Source of the DNA: JAXGXJ01 sp050943595 | GTDB taxonomy: Bacteria; Actinomycetota; Thermoleophilia; RBG-16-64-13 | Assembly: GCA_050943595.1 (NCBI GenBank) | Contig: JBMNPM010000004.1 | Location: 76,351 to 140,350 of the forward strand | Reading direction: 5' to 3' | Length of the DNA stretch: 64,000 bases | In this document: positions 1 to 8,806 of the stretch, piece after piece | Layout: every line of letters starts with the position of its first letter | Position numbering within the stretch: the stretch's first letter is position 1 | Translations under genes and position numbers: made by a program | Notes under the pieces: generated by a model | Told to the model about the DNA's origin: nothing | The model's database searches: none | Seen by the model: only the letters and a program-made list of their open reading frames with translations

Positions 1-759
1 GCAGAGAGTGGGGCAAAGGATAGTCGAGTCGCAGTCATCACAGGTGCGGGGTCCGGTATCGGCCGGGCGGTCTCGGTCGCACTCCTCGAGGCCGGCTATT
101 GCGTCGTCGTGGCCGGGCGCCACGAAGAGACACTCCGTGCCGTTTTGGCGGATCATGGTTCTCGCGGATTGGTCGTGACGGCGGACGTGACGCAGGAGCG
201 GTCTGTGGAGCACCTGTTCGCTCGCACCTGCGACGAGTTCGGCCGTGTCGACCTGTTGTTCAACAACGCCGGTGTTTTCGGTGCGACCGCTCCTTTTGAG
301 GAGGTGTCGCTCGAGCAGTGGCGGCTTGTTGTGGACACCAACCTCACCGGGGCCTTTCTCTGCGCCCGGGAAGCGTTCCGGATCATGAAAGAGCAACGGC
401 CCAGTGGGGGCCGCATCATCAACAACGGGTCGGTGTCCGCGCAGAGCCCGCGGCCCCATGCCGTGGCCTACACGTCCACCAAACATGCTGTGACCGGTCT
501 CACTAAGGCCATCTCGATTGAGGGACGGCGGTATGGGATAGCCTGCTCCCAGATCGACATAGGCAACGCGGCTACGGACCTCTCGGCGGCTTTTGGGCAG
601 GGAGCCCTCCAGGCCGATGGTTCGATCCTGTCCGAGCCGCGGATCGACCTGAAACACGTGAGCGACGCCGTCCTCTATATGGCAAACCTTCCCCTAGAGG
701 CCAACGTTCAGTTCATGACTCTGATGGCGACGGCCATGCCCCTGATCGGTCGCGGCTAG
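1..759 (+). CDS. SDR family NAD(P)-dependent oxidoreductase (5' end outside window)
   Basis: The reading frame is open from the first base, so the start lies upstream of the window. It is a classical short-chain dehydrogenase/reductase. The cofactor-binding TGAGSGIG motif is at nt 40-63, the NNAG motif near nt 262, and the catalytic YxxxK pair has its Tyr at nt 469 and Lys at nt 481, with candidate catalytic serines in GSVSAQS at nt 427-447. It should be a cytosolic Rossmann-fold enzyme reducing a carbonyl or oxidising an alcohol with NAD(P)H; the substrate cannot be read from sequence. About 250 residues are visible, the usual SDR length, so only a few N-terminal residues are missing. The next gene is convergent, so nothing here indicates its pathway. 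Confidence 0.9.
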   Translation, partial: AESGAKDSRVAVITGAGSGIGRAVSVALLEAGYCVVVAGRHEETLRAVLADHGSRGLVVTADVTQERSVEHLFARTCDEFGRVDLLFNNAGVFGATAPFEEVSLEQWRLVVDTNLTGAFLCAREAFRIMKEQRPSGGRIINNGSVSAQSPRPHAVAYTSTKHAVTGLTKAISIEGRRYGIACSQIDIGNAATDLSAAFGQGALQADGSILSEPRIDLKHVSDAVLYMANLPLEANVQFMTLMATAMPLIGRG

Positions 760-840
760 GGGCTGCGGTCAGAAGGTCAGGCTCGTGCGCCCGCTCGTAT
801 GCCCGCAGCACGATCCCGGTAAATCCTGACAAAGATGAAC

Positions 841-868
841 GCCGGCCGGGGAAGGACCCCCGGCCGGC
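841..868. terminator. GC-rich hairpin between convergent genes
   Basis: An 11-bp perfect stem (841-851 with 858-868) encloses a 6-nt loop. It lies between the 3' ends of the SDR gene and the CBM48 gene. The flanks are only weakly T-rich, so a bidirectional intrinsic terminator is plausible but not proven. Confidence 0.45.
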
Positions 869-918
869 GAAAGCGGGCGCTGCGGGTTACGTCTACCGTT
901 GGTTACATCTACCGTCGG

Positions 919-1305
919 CTACACCTCGACCACGGAATCATTTCCGCCGTAGGGGTTGGGATCGTACCGGTCGGCGTTCCAGTCGTTCTCGAACGTGGTG
1001 CCGTCTATGAGGTAGCGGAAACGGTACGAACGGTTTTTCTCCAGTTCGAGAGTGACAAAGAATTCACCGTCTGCTCGTCTTTGCATGGGCGTGGCGTCGG
1101 TTGACCAATCGTTGAACTCGCCGACTATGCAGACCTGCTCTGCCTGTGGCGCTGCAGCTTTGGGCAGTGTGAACGTCACTCTGCATAGCGGGCTGTCTTC
1201 TCGGTACTCTTTTTGGATACCGGTTGGTCGATATTGAGGGGTCGCAGGCGCTGCAGGGGGCGGGGTTGCACTGATGGCCGGGTTGGTTTCGTCGATCGTA
1301 GCCAT
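919..1305 (-). CDS. small CBM48 / isoamylase early-set domain protein
   Basis: This 128-residue protein has a Pro/Ala-rich N-terminus of about 35 residues, followed by one early-set (CBM48/AMPK-beta-like glycogen-binding) beta-sandwich. The diagnostic stretches are VCIVGEFNDWS and RYRFRYLI-like text (here SYRFRYLIDG), then a WNADRYDPNPYG tail. Such stand-alone modules bind alpha-glucan or serve as regulatory or structural modules; no catalytic domain is present. The start is supported by GGAGGT about 9 nt upstream of the ATG at 1305. No glycogen genes are adjacent, so the partner is unknown. Confidence 0.82.
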   Translation of the reverse strand: MATIDETNPAISATPPPAAPATPQYRPTGIQKEYREDSPLCRVTFTLPKAAAPQAEQVCIVGEFNDWSTDATPMQRRADGEFFVTLELEKNRSYRFRYLIDGTTFENDWNADRYDPNPYGGNDSVVEV

Positions 1306-1862
1306 CTTTTTCTTACCTCCACGTCGTTGTCAAACAGGCATCGGCTGGTCGATTGCGATGTTGCATTACTGCATCGCGCTACCCCTACAAAGGGCGGCGT
1401 TCTTGCGACCGTGGTTGTTTCTTCAACAGCCTCCTGATTATGCCAAAGGAACGAGCGGGCTTCGAGTGGCTCCGCCTTCCATCTGGACGATCGTATCGGT
1501 GTTGACTGTAACGGGAGGGCAAAATTCTCGACTACTCAGCGGCTCCCACTTTTCATCGGATGCTCCCTGCGCCTCTCCTCTCTATCCACAAATCACAAAT
1601 GGATGCGCCTATCTCTGAGGTCCTTATATACGTTTATGCTCGTTATCGTCACATCCTAAACGCGCGGGACCGAGGGGGCCATCAGTCGTCGCCGGGATCG
1701 ATGTCGTGGCGACCTTCGTCGACCTTCGTTGATCAAGCGACGGCTGGGAGATGGCTGGTGGACGGCTGGGAGACGGCGTGGTCTGGGCACTTTCGCGTGG
1801 GAGCGGTGGGTTCGGCCTGGTATTGTGACGAGTATGTAGCCAGAGGATCGTTAGGAGAAATT
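1306..1862. other. 557-bp intergenic region between divergent genes
   Basis: This is the upstream region shared by the minus-strand CBM48 gene and the plus-strand disulfide reductase gene. No convincing gene, RNA or perfect promoter was found. Short direct repeats occur near 1709-1728 (CGACCTTCGT twice) and 1741-1778 (CGGCTGGGAGA-like units). The open frame starting at 1560 extends the next gene upstream, but that N-terminus has no family resemblance. Confidence 0.5.
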
Positions 1863-3590
1863 ATGAAGGTCGTCATCGTTGGTGGAGTAGCCGGTGGTGC
1901 GTCCTGCGCGGCGCGCTTGCGGCGTCTGGACGAGAAGGCTGAGATCCTGATGGTGGAGCGTGGACCGTACGTTTCGTATGCCAACTGCGGATTGCCCTAT
2001 CACGTGGGTGGGGTCATCGAAGAGGAGTCGAGCCTCCTGGTCGCCAGCGAGCAGACCTTCCGCGAAGTGTTCGCTGTTGATTGTCGGACACGTTGCGAGG
2101 CCATCAGCATTTCGCCTCAGACGAAGACGGTGGAGCTCAAGGACCACATCACCGGCAGAGTCACCACCGAGTCGTACGACAAGCTGGTGCTCTCACCTGG
2201 GGCCGCACCCATCCGTCCACCGCTGCCGGGAATAGACCTCCCGGGCATCTTTACGGTGAGGACAGTGATGGACGCGCGGGACATCCGGGCATGGCTCGAC
2301 CGAGGTTCCAGCGATTCCACCGAGGAGAACACGACGTCGGACCCGCAGGTGTCGACCGAGCCGAAGCGGGCGGTGGTAGTGGGCGGTGGATACATCGGTT
2401 TGGAGATGGCAGAGAATCTGGTCCATCGAGGACTTGATGTGACGGTGGTCGAGATGCTTGATCAGGTCATGGCCCCTCTCGACCCAGAGTGCGCCCAGCT
2501 GGTGGCGCGTCATCTGCAAAAACATAACGTCCATCTCGTGCTCGGTGATGCTGTGGCCGCCTTCGAGCAGACTCCCTGTGGGTCGCTTGAGGTTCTCACG
2601 AAGTCGGGCAAGAGACTGCCGGCCGATGTGGTCGTCTTGGCTATAGGTGTGCGGCCGGAGGTTGAGCTGGCGAAAGCGGCCGGGCTGGAGATAGGAGAGC
2701 GGGGCGGTATCCGCGTAGACGAACAGATGCGGACCAGCGATCCGGATATCTTCGCCGTCGGCGACGCCGTGGAGGTTAAGGACTACGTCACCGGCGGATG
2801 GTCGCTCATCCCCTTAGCGGGGCCTGCGAACCGGCAGGGCCGTATCGTGGCCGACGTCATCGCCGGACGGGATGCCCGTTTTCGGGGCACCCAAGGCACC
2901 TCGGTCATAGGCATATTCGGAACTACGGTTGCTACGACCGGTGTCAACGAGAAGACGCTGGTGCGGTTGGGCGACACGGATTTCGAGAAGATCTATATCT
3001 TCCCCAATTCACACGCGGGCTACTATCCGGGTGCCCGCACTATCATGCTCAAGGTGATCTTCCGCGCGTCCGACGGTCGTCTGCTTGGAGCTCAGGCTGT
3101 AGGCCAAGATGGGGTCGAGAGGCGTATCGACGTTCTGGCTATGGCCATCCAGATGGGGGCGACCGTGTACGATCTGGAAGAGTCAGAGCTCTGCTATGCG
3201 CCGCCGTTCGGAAGTGCCAAGGATCCGGTCAACTTTGCCGGCATGGTGGCTGCCAACGTTCTTCGGGACGATATGCCGTTGACCCATTGGCCGTCTGTCG
3301 ACGGCGGGTTCCTGCTGGATGTGCGCAATCCACCGGAGCTCGAGGCGGAGAATCTGCAGGGTGCGCTGAATATCCCGCTACCGGAGCTCCGCTCACGGCT
3401 GGACGAGCTGCCTCGTGACCGCGAGATTCTGGTCTTCTGTCGGTCGGCTCAGCGCTCGTACTTTGCCACGCGCATCCTCCTGCAGAACGGGTTCAAGGCC
3501 AGGAACATCTCTGGGGGTATGTTGTCGCGTTCCATGCAACCGGCGGTTTCGGAGACGAGGCCCGACGGAGGGAAGGGGCCGTCAAGCTGA
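1863..3590 (+). CDS. CoA-disulfide reductase-type flavoprotein with C-terminal rhodanese domain
   Basis: This 575-residue protein is a pyridine nucleotide-disulfide oxidoreductase. The FAD-binding motif VIVGGVAGGA is at residues 4-13, and the single active-site Cys is Cys42 in SYANCGLP, as in CoA-disulfide reductase and NADH oxidase/persulfide reductase. A second NAD-binding motif (VVVGGGYIGLEMA) lies near residue 170. The last ~90 residues form a rhodanese domain with a CRSAQRS loop (Cys near residue 526). Fusions of this kind reduce CoA disulfide, CoA persulfide or polysulfide with NAD(P)H. The start is set at 1863 because an AGGAG site precedes it and the flavoprotein fold begins there; the frame is open upstream to 1560. 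The role fits redox or sulfur handling in the cytosol of an anaerobe. Confidence 0.9.
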   Translation: MKVVIVGGVAGGASCAARLRRLDEKAEILMVERGPYVSYANCGLPYHVGGVIEEESSLLVASEQTFREVFAVDCRTRCEAISISPQTKTVELKDHITGRVTTESYDKLVLSPGAAPIRPPLPGIDLPGIFTVRTVMDARDIRAWLDRGSSDSTEENTTSDPQVSTEPKRAVVVGGGYIGLEMAENLVHRGLDVTVVEMLDQVMAPLDPECAQLVARHLQKHNVHLVLGDAVAAFEQTPCGSLEVLTKSGKRLPADVVVLAIGVRPEVELAKAAGLEIGERGGIRVDEQMRTSDPDIFAVGDAVEVKDYVTGGWSLIPLAGPANRQGRIVADVIAGRDARFRGTQGTSVIGIFGTTVATTGVNEKTLVRLGDTDFEKIYIFPNSHAGYYPGARTIMLKVIFRASDGRLLGAQAVGQDGVERRIDVLAMAIQMGATVYDLEESELCYAPPFGSAKDPVNFAGMVAANVLRDDMPLTHWPSVDGGFLLDVRNPPELEAENLQGALNIPLPELRSRLDELPRDREILVFCRSAQRSYFATRILLQNGFKARNISGGMLSRSMQPAVSETRPDGGKGPSS

Positions 3591-3663
3591 TAGCGACCAT
3601 ACATCGCAAGGTCGAGTTGTGGACACAGCGGTAACACCGGCACTTCCGGACCCGGTCTGAGAT

Positions 3664-5211
3664 ATGGCTCTCGAACGCAGCACGTTGAGTAGCCGGGACT
3701 TCGGCTTCGTGTTGGTGGGACTGGTCATCGTTACCCTGTTGGGGGCGCTCGACCAATCGATCCTCAGCACTGCGCTCCCCACCATCGCGGGAGAGTTGAA
3801 CGGGGTCGACCAGATGCTCTGGGTTACGACTACCTTCCTCCTGGTCGCCACCATGGTGATGCCTGTCTACGGCAAGTTGGGTGACTTGGTGGGGTACAAG
3901 ATACCCTTCATGGTTGGGATCGTCGTCTTCCTGCTCGGCTCCATCATCGGCGGGCTGGCCGGCGATATGACCACCCTCATCGTCGCGCTGGCCGTCTTGG
4001 GTCTGGGGGGAGGCGGCTTGATCATCCTCCCCAACGCCATCATCGGTGACCTGGTCTCGCCTCGGCAACGAGGCAAGTATATGGGGGCAGTGGGATCTAC
4101 ATACTCCGTCGGGTCGATACTCGGTCCGCTCCTCGGTGGCTGGTTCGCCGACACTATCGGTTGGCGCTGGGTCTTCTGGATCAATCTCCCCTTGGGTGCG
4201 GTCGCCTTCGTCATAGTACTGGTCTTCCTGAAGATGCCGGCGGAAAAGAGGGGGCGCTCGCGACTCGACGTGGCGGGTATCACCACCATGTTTGTGGCAG
4301 TGGCCTCCTTTATTCTGCTGACTTCGCTGGCTGGGCGTCAGTACGCGTGGGGGTCGGCCGTCATCATAGGGCTTGTGGTGGTCACTGTCGTTGCCACGGT
4401 TGCATTCGTCTTGGTGGAGAAGCGGGCGGCTGAGCCTGTCATGCCCCTGCATCTCTTTCGCGACCGCAACTTCAACCTGGCCACAGGAGCGGCCTTTCTC
4501 CTGTCTATAGCCATGTTCGGGGTCTTCAATTACCTGCCGAGCTATCTGCAGATGGCCACCGGCGTCACCGGGACGCAGGCCGGTCTCCTGATGATGCCTT
4601 TCACGGTCGCCTGCATGACGGCGGTGTTTCTCTCCGGCAGCTTGGCCTCCAAGACCGGGCGCTACAGGTGGATGCCTATCGCATCCTTCTCGATCAACGC
4701 CGTGGCCCTCTTTCTGCTCTCTACCCTGGCGCTCTCCACACCCCGGTGGATGGTCGGCCTTTACGTGTTCATCCTGGGCTTCGGCATCGGCCTGAGTGTG
4801 GTGATCCTCACCCTCATCGTGCAGAACTCCTTCCCGGTGACCCAAGTTGGTACCGCCACCGGGGCGCATACCTTCCTGCGTGAACTGGGGTCTGCATTCG
4901 GTTCAGCTATCGTGGGGACGATATTCACCATCCGGCTCATGGACCTGCTCAATGATAGGTTGGCAAACACAGTCATGGGCTCTACGGCCATTGATCCACG
5001 CTCGCTTACGCCCCAGTCGGTGGGCACGATGCCTGCCGAGGTGAGGAATGCCATCGTCACCTCATATAACGAGGCCCTCACTCCCATTTTTCTCTACATC
5101 GTGCCGGTGATGATCTTGGGGGGCCTGCTGGTCTTCCTCATCAAGGAGAAGCCTCTCGCGGAAACGAATGTAACACCTGTCGATGTGGCGCAGGCCGACG
5201 ACGTCCCATAG
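3664..5211 (+). CDS. MFS multidrug exporter, DHA2 (EmrB/QacA-like) family
   Basis: This 515-residue protein is highly hydrophobic, with about 14 predicted membrane segments, the DHA2 layout. It carries LDQSILSTALPTI in the first helix (the DHA2 'D-xx-I-V-x-x-A-L-P' signature), GKLGDLVGYK as the loop 2-3 motif A, and QRGKYMGAVG plus GSILGPLLGGW for motif C. It should be a proton-coupled drug efflux pump in the cytoplasmic membrane. It follows the disulfide reductase by about 70 bp on the same strand and may be cotranscribed. No adjacent membrane-fusion partner or regulator is visible. Confidence 0.9.
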   Translation: MALERSTLSSRDFGFVLVGLVIVTLLGALDQSILSTALPTIAGELNGVDQMLWVTTTFLLVATMVMPVYGKLGDLVGYKIPFMVGIVVFLLGSIIGGLAGDMTTLIVALAVLGLGGGGLIILPNAIIGDLVSPRQRGKYMGAVGSTYSVGSILGPLLGGWFADTIGWRWVFWINLPLGAVAFVIVLVFLKMPAEKRGRSRLDVAGITTMFVAVASFILLTSLAGRQYAWGSAVIIGLVVVTVVATVAFVLVEKRAAEPVMPLHLFRDRNFNLATGAAFLLSIAMFGVFNYLPSYLQMATGVTGTQAGLLMMPFTVACMTAVFLSGSLASKTGRYRWMPIASFSINAVALFLLSTLALSTPRWMVGLYVFILGFGIGLSVVILTLIVQNSFPVTQVGTATGAHTFLRELGSAFGSAIVGTIFTIRLMDLLNDRLANTVMGSTAIDPRSLTPQSVGTMPAEVRNAIVTSYNEALTPIFLYIVPVMILGGLLVFLIKEKPLAETNVTPVDVAQADDVP

Positions 5212-5287
5212 GGAGGTGGGTGGTGAGGCGCAGGTGTGCCCTGCGCCGGACGCACGGCTGGTCACTCGTCAGAGGGCCGGTCGCCCG

Positions 5288-6133
5288 TCAAAGCACGACC
5301 GGGATACCCCGCCCGGCGAGGTACTCTTTCACCTGCCGTACAGTGAAGGTCCTGAAGTGGAAGACCGAAGCGGCCAGTAGGGCCGAGGCCTTGCCTTCGA
5401 CCACGCCGTCATAGAAGTGCTCGAGAGTACCGGCGCCCCCGGAGGCTATCACCGGGATGCGGACGGCCTCGGCGATGCCCTGTATGAAGGGGAGGTCGTA
5501 GCCGGTCAGAGTGCCGTCGCCATCCATGCTGGTAGGTAGGATCTCCCCGGCTCCCAAGGTTTCACAGCGGCGCGCCCACTCTACGACGTCCAGGCCGGCC
5601 GGCTTTTGTCCGCCGCCGACTACCACCTCGAATCCTGAGGGCATGGCCGGGTTCCGTTTGCCGTCGATGGCTACGATGATCCGTGTGGATCCATAGGCGT
5701 CGGCCGCCTCTTTCACCAACTCCGGGCGGGCGACGGCGGCCGAGTTCATCGACACCGTAGCCACCCCGACCTCGAACAGCGCCTCTATGTCGGCCATCGT
5801 GGAGATGCCGCCGCCGACCACGAGGGGGATGTCGATGGCCGCGGCCACCTGTTTTGCCCATTCCAGGCGTGTTTTCCGGTTTTCGGTGGTGGCGGCGATG
5901 TCCAGCATGGCCACCTGGTCCGCTCCCTCTTGCTGGTAATAGGTGGCGTTCTCAACGGGATCGCCGGCATCCCGCAGGGAGACGAAGTTGACGCCCTTGA
6001 CCACCCGGCCGTCCTTCATGTCCAGGCAGGGGATGATGCGCACTGGTGCATCCACCGGTACATTCTTTTCAGCCGTGCGTCCTGCATCCGCTCTTGCTTG
6101 ATCGTCCACGATGTTTCCTTCCTCCGTCTCCAT
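5288..6133 (-). CDS. hisF: imidazole glycerol phosphate synthase, cyclase subunit HisF
   Basis: A (beta/alpha)8 HisF. RIIPCLDMKDGRVVKGVNF-like text carries the first catalytic Asp (about residue 38), and the second is in IIVAIDGKR near residue 157. Phosphate-binding loops (VVGGGIST, ASGGAG) are present, and the C-terminus ASVFHF...VKEYL is typical. It closes the imidazole ring in histidine synthesis using ammonia from HisH. It has an unusual N-terminal extension of about 30 residues rich in Asp, Glu and Ala. Two starts are possible: ATG at 6133 with AAGG close upstream (chosen), or an in-frame GTG at 6163 without a ribosome site. In TSMDGDGT the usual Arg is Gly. No other his gene is adjacent. 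Confidence 0.93.
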   Translation of the reverse strand: METEEGNIVDDQARADAGRTAEKNVPVDAPVRIIPCLDMKDGRVVKGVNFVSLRDAGDPVENATYYQQEGADQVAMLDIAATTENRKTRLEWAKQVAAAIDIPLVVGGGISTMADIEALFEVGVATVSMNSAAVARPELVKEAADAYGSTRIIVAIDGKRNPAMPSGFEVVVGGGQKPAGLDVVEWARRCETLGAGEILPTSMDGDGTLTGYDLPFIQGIAEAVRIPVIASGGAGTLEHFYDGVVEGKASALLAASVFHFRTFTVRQVKEYLAGRGIPVVL

Positions 6134-6198
6134 CACCTTCAGATTGCGCAGTATGAGTATCACAGTGGGGGGCGGGCTTTACTACCCCCATGCTGCCC

Positions 6199-6237
6199 TT
6201 ATGCTGCCGGCTTATGCTGCCGGCTTATGCTGCCGGG
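6199..6237. repeat. 13-bp tandem repeat, three copies
   Basis: The unit TTATGCTGCCGGC is repeated at 6199-6211 and 6212-6224, with a one-base variant at 6225-6237 and a degenerate partial copy just before. It lies in the divergent hisF-zupT intergenic region (6134-6462). No other feature was resolved there, apart from the AAGGA site before zupT. Confidence 0.85.
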
Positions 6238-6462
6238 AAATGAGGTAGCGACCTTGTGGGCGTGGAAGCCTATGCGGCGCGACCGGACGGGTCTGGGACG
6301 GGTCTGGGGCTGTTTTCGGAGATGGATCCCCCTTACATTGACGCATGCTAAAGAATGAGCAGCAGATGATCACTATGCTGGGAGGACTCTCCACCTGTGC
6401 CTGTACGCTGGTCTGTTCGCAGACGCCCGATCTCTTAGCAGCCCCTTAAGGATGGTCGCGCA

Positions 6463-7368
6463 GTGAGCAGTATCCTGCTTGCCTTTGGTCTGACGACTTT
6501 CGCGGGACTCGCGACCGGTGTCGGCAGTGTCATCGCCTTCACCGCCAAGAGGACGAACTACCGGTTCCTGTCTGTGGCTATGGGTTTCTCGGCTGGGGTG
6601 ATGCTTTACGTATCATTCGTCGAGATCTTTTTTAAGGGTGCCACCGCGCTTACGGAGATTTACGGGGATCGTTGGGGCGAATGGATCAACGTGGCTGCTT
6701 TCTTTGGGGGCGTCCTTTTGATCGGTTTGATCGACAACCTCATTCCGTCGGCTGAGAACCCGCACGAAGTCTACTCGGAGGCGGAGATCGCCTCTCTACA
6801 CGACCAGGCTACACCGCTGCCGGACTCTGTGGCGACGGATGGAGCTGGTGATGGGACCCCGCTCACGCAGGCGCACAGTTACCACAGTGCCAATAGGAAG
6901 CTCATGCGAATGGGGATATTCACAGCACTGGCGATCGGTATCCACAATTTTCCGGAGGGGGTGGCGACATTCCTCGCCGTCTTGGAGGACCCGACCCTGG
7001 GTCTGGCGATCACCGTGGCCGTCGCTCTGCACAACATCCCGGAAGGCATCAGCGTCTCTGTTCCTATCTTCTACGCCACAGGAAACCGACGAAAGGCCTT
7101 CGTCTATTCGGTGGCGAGTGGCTTAGCAGAGCCGGTGGGGGCCGGCATCGCTTATCTGCTGCTGCGTATCTTCTTCACGGGCGACGAAGGTGTGTTCCCC
7201 CCGCAGGTCATGGGTATTATCTTCGGAGCCGTAGCGGGCATCATGGTCTACATAAGCCTGGATGAGCTGCTGCCTACGAGCCGGGCCTACGGCAGGGGCC
7301 ATGATAGTCTCTTTGGCCTGGTTGCAGGGATGGCCGTCATGGCGTTAAGTCTGCTCCTACTCAAGTAG
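6463..7368 (+). CDS. zupT: ZIP-family zinc/divalent metal transporter (ZupT-like)
   Basis: This 301-residue protein has about eight membrane segments and the ZIP metal-binding helices: HNFPEGVATF (near residue 161) and HNIPEGISVSVP (near residue 190), whose His, Asn and Glu residues form the binuclear metal site. A loop of about 50 polar, acidic residues lies between helices 3 and 4, as in the GufA/ZupT branch. It should import Zn2+ and possibly Fe2+ or Mn2+ across the cytoplasmic membrane. The GTG start at 6463 follows AAGGA by about 10 nt; the nearer ATG is out of frame. It stands alone on its strand. Confidence 0.92.
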   Translation: MSSILLAFGLTTFAGLATGVGSVIAFTAKRTNYRFLSVAMGFSAGVMLYVSFVEIFFKGATALTEIYGDRWGEWINVAAFFGGVLLIGLIDNLIPSAENPHEVYSEAEIASLHDQATPLPDSVATDGAGDGTPLTQAHSYHSANRKLMRMGIFTALAIGIHNFPEGVATFLAVLEDPTLGLAITVAVALHNIPEGISVSVPIFYATGNRRKAFVYSVASGLAEPVGAGIAYLLLRIFFTGDEGVFPPQVMGIIFGAVAGIMVYISLDELLPTSRAYGRGHDSLFGLVAGMAVMALSLLLLK

Positions 7369-7426
7369 GGCTTCGGCGGTGGCTGCAGGGGTTCCATGGC
7401 TTCACGATAGCGTGATGGCGTCTCGT

Positions 7427-8554
7427 CTATTCGAACGGAAAGGTGTACGGCAGGCTCAGTTCGTCACGGATCTCCAGCAACTGTCGCCGGACGACAGCAT
7501 CGAGGGGTGCACCCTTGTCGCGGCGCTCCATGTAGGCCAAGTGTTCTTTCTCCCCGCAGGTATAGATGTGCTCCTTACCCGGGGCTTTGGTCGATGCCCG
7601 TAGGGCACGGAGGATGTCCCCGGCCGTCTTTTTGAAGTTGCCCAGATCGGTGAAGCATTCGATGTCGACGGCCATGAAGAAGTGCCCCAAGGGGATGGGG
7701 ACCTCCCGGCCCTGCTCGTCCTTGCCCCCAAGTTGCTTTAGGAACGCGCCTTGTGATAAGGCCGCGGAGAGGAGTTCGACTACGGTAGCGAAGCCGTAGC
7801 CTTTGTAGCCGCCGGTCTCTTCTTCCAGGCCGCCGATGGGGGCCAGAGCGCTGGTGCCTCGTGTGAGGTCCTGTAGGATCTGTACCGGGTTGGTGGTGCT
7901 CCGGCCCTCGTGGTCTATGACGAGCCCCTGCGGACAACTCTTGCCTTCGCGGGCCCACTGCTCGATCTTGCCTCGTTGGATGACCGAGGTAGCGTAGTCA
8001 TTGGTGAAGGGGAAGTCTTCGTCGGTGGGCATGGCGAAGACGAGCGGGTTGGTGCCGAGCATGTTCTCCACACCGTGCGTGGGGGCGATGGAGGGGCGGG
8101 CATTGGTGCCTGTTAGACCGATCATCCCGGCCGCTACGGCCATCAGCGGATAGTAGGCGGCGAATCCGTAGTGGGTCGAGTTTCTGGCCACAACCATACC
8201 CAGTCCGTGCCCGCGGGCCTTGTCGATGGCCATCTGCATGCAGCGTTTGCCTATGACCATGCCCATGCCGTTGTGACCGTCGACCACCGCGGTTGCTTTG
8301 CAGTCGCGGACCACCTCGAACTCGGTCACCGGGTTCTGCATGCCTGCTTTGACGATGCGGTCGTAGTAGATGGGTTTGAGGCGTCCGACGCCGTGAGAAT
8401 CGATGCCGCGTTTATCGGCGCCGATAAGTACTTCGGCGCATATGCGGGCATCTTCGTCAGGGACACCGATGCCCCTGAATACATCCACCATGAAGGCTTC
8501 GAGTGTGTCGAAGGGCATCCAGTACGTGGATGAGGTACTTTCCGTGGTCGACAC
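7427..8554 (-). CDS. Ldh family malate/L-lactate (sulfolactate-type) dehydrogenase
   Basis: This 375-residue enzyme belongs to the NAD(P)-dependent type-2 malate/L-lactate dehydrogenase family, a fold distinct from classical LDH. Visible signatures are DKRGIDSHGVGRL near the N-terminus, ARNSTHYGFAAYYPLMAV (substrate and cofactor loop), GTNPLVFAMPT, and GGYKGYGFATVVELLSAAL near the C-terminus. Members act on malate, ureidoglycolate, sulfolactate or 2,3-diketogulonate, so the substrate is open. The GTG start at 8554 follows AAAGGAGG with ideal spacing; the frame is open to 8674 but the extra residues do not resemble the family. Confidence 0.9.
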   Translation of the reverse strand: MSTTESTSSTYWMPFDTLEAFMVDVFRGIGVPDEDARICAEVLIGADKRGIDSHGVGRLKPIYYDRIVKAGMQNPVTEFEVVRDCKATAVVDGHNGMGMVIGKRCMQMAIDKARGHGLGMVVARNSTHYGFAAYYPLMAVAAGMIGLTGTNARPSIAPTHGVENMLGTNPLVFAMPTDEDFPFTNDYATSVIQRGKIEQWAREGKSCPQGLVIDHEGRSTTNPVQILQDLTRGTSALAPIGGLEEETGGYKGYGFATVVELLSAALSQGAFLKQLGGKDEQGREVPIPLGHFFMAVDIECFTDLGNFKKTAGDILRALRASTKAPGKEHIYTCGEKEHLAYMERRDKGAPLDAVVRRQLLEIRDELSLPYTFPFE

Positions 8555-8726
8555 GGTGCCTCCTTTCGCGGCCTCAGGTCCCATCGCGGACGGTGACGGC
8601 CCCAACGCCGGGAAGTTAATCCATACGATCCATAGTGCGTGCCCCTTCGGGTGTACGCGCCCCTTCGGGTACATCGTGATTTTCCACTATCCTTTACACT
8701 CGTAACAACCCCGGTGTGCCCCGGCG

Positions 8727-8783
8727 TCGTGCTACCGTGCTGCTCAGTGCGTTCTAGCGGTCGGGGCTTCGTTTTTCAGCAGC
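8727..8783. repeat. dispersed intergenic element, copy A
   Basis: This is one of at least four related ~57-bp sequences sharing CTCAGTGCGTTC, a CGGGGCTTCG block and a terminal TTTTTCAGCAGC. It lies between the divergent Ldh gene and the HAD phosphatase gene, whose ribosome site begins about 15 bp downstream. The rest of 8555-8806 holds two CCCCTTCGGG palindromes near 8640-8670. Confidence 0.75.
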
Positions 8784-8806
8784 CTTCCAGGCGGATGTGG
8801 AGGTAG

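Noticed and set aside
1560..1862. 100-residue N-terminal extension of the CoA-disulfide reductase frame
   Set aside because: The FAD-binding domain starts at 1863 with an AGGAG site; the extension has no family resemblance.
3493..4869. 458-codon minus-strand frame opposite the DHA2 exporter gene
   Set aside because: It is rich in His, Asp and Arg without any domain pattern, while the plus strand encodes a clear transporter; it is an antisense shadow in GC-rich DNA.
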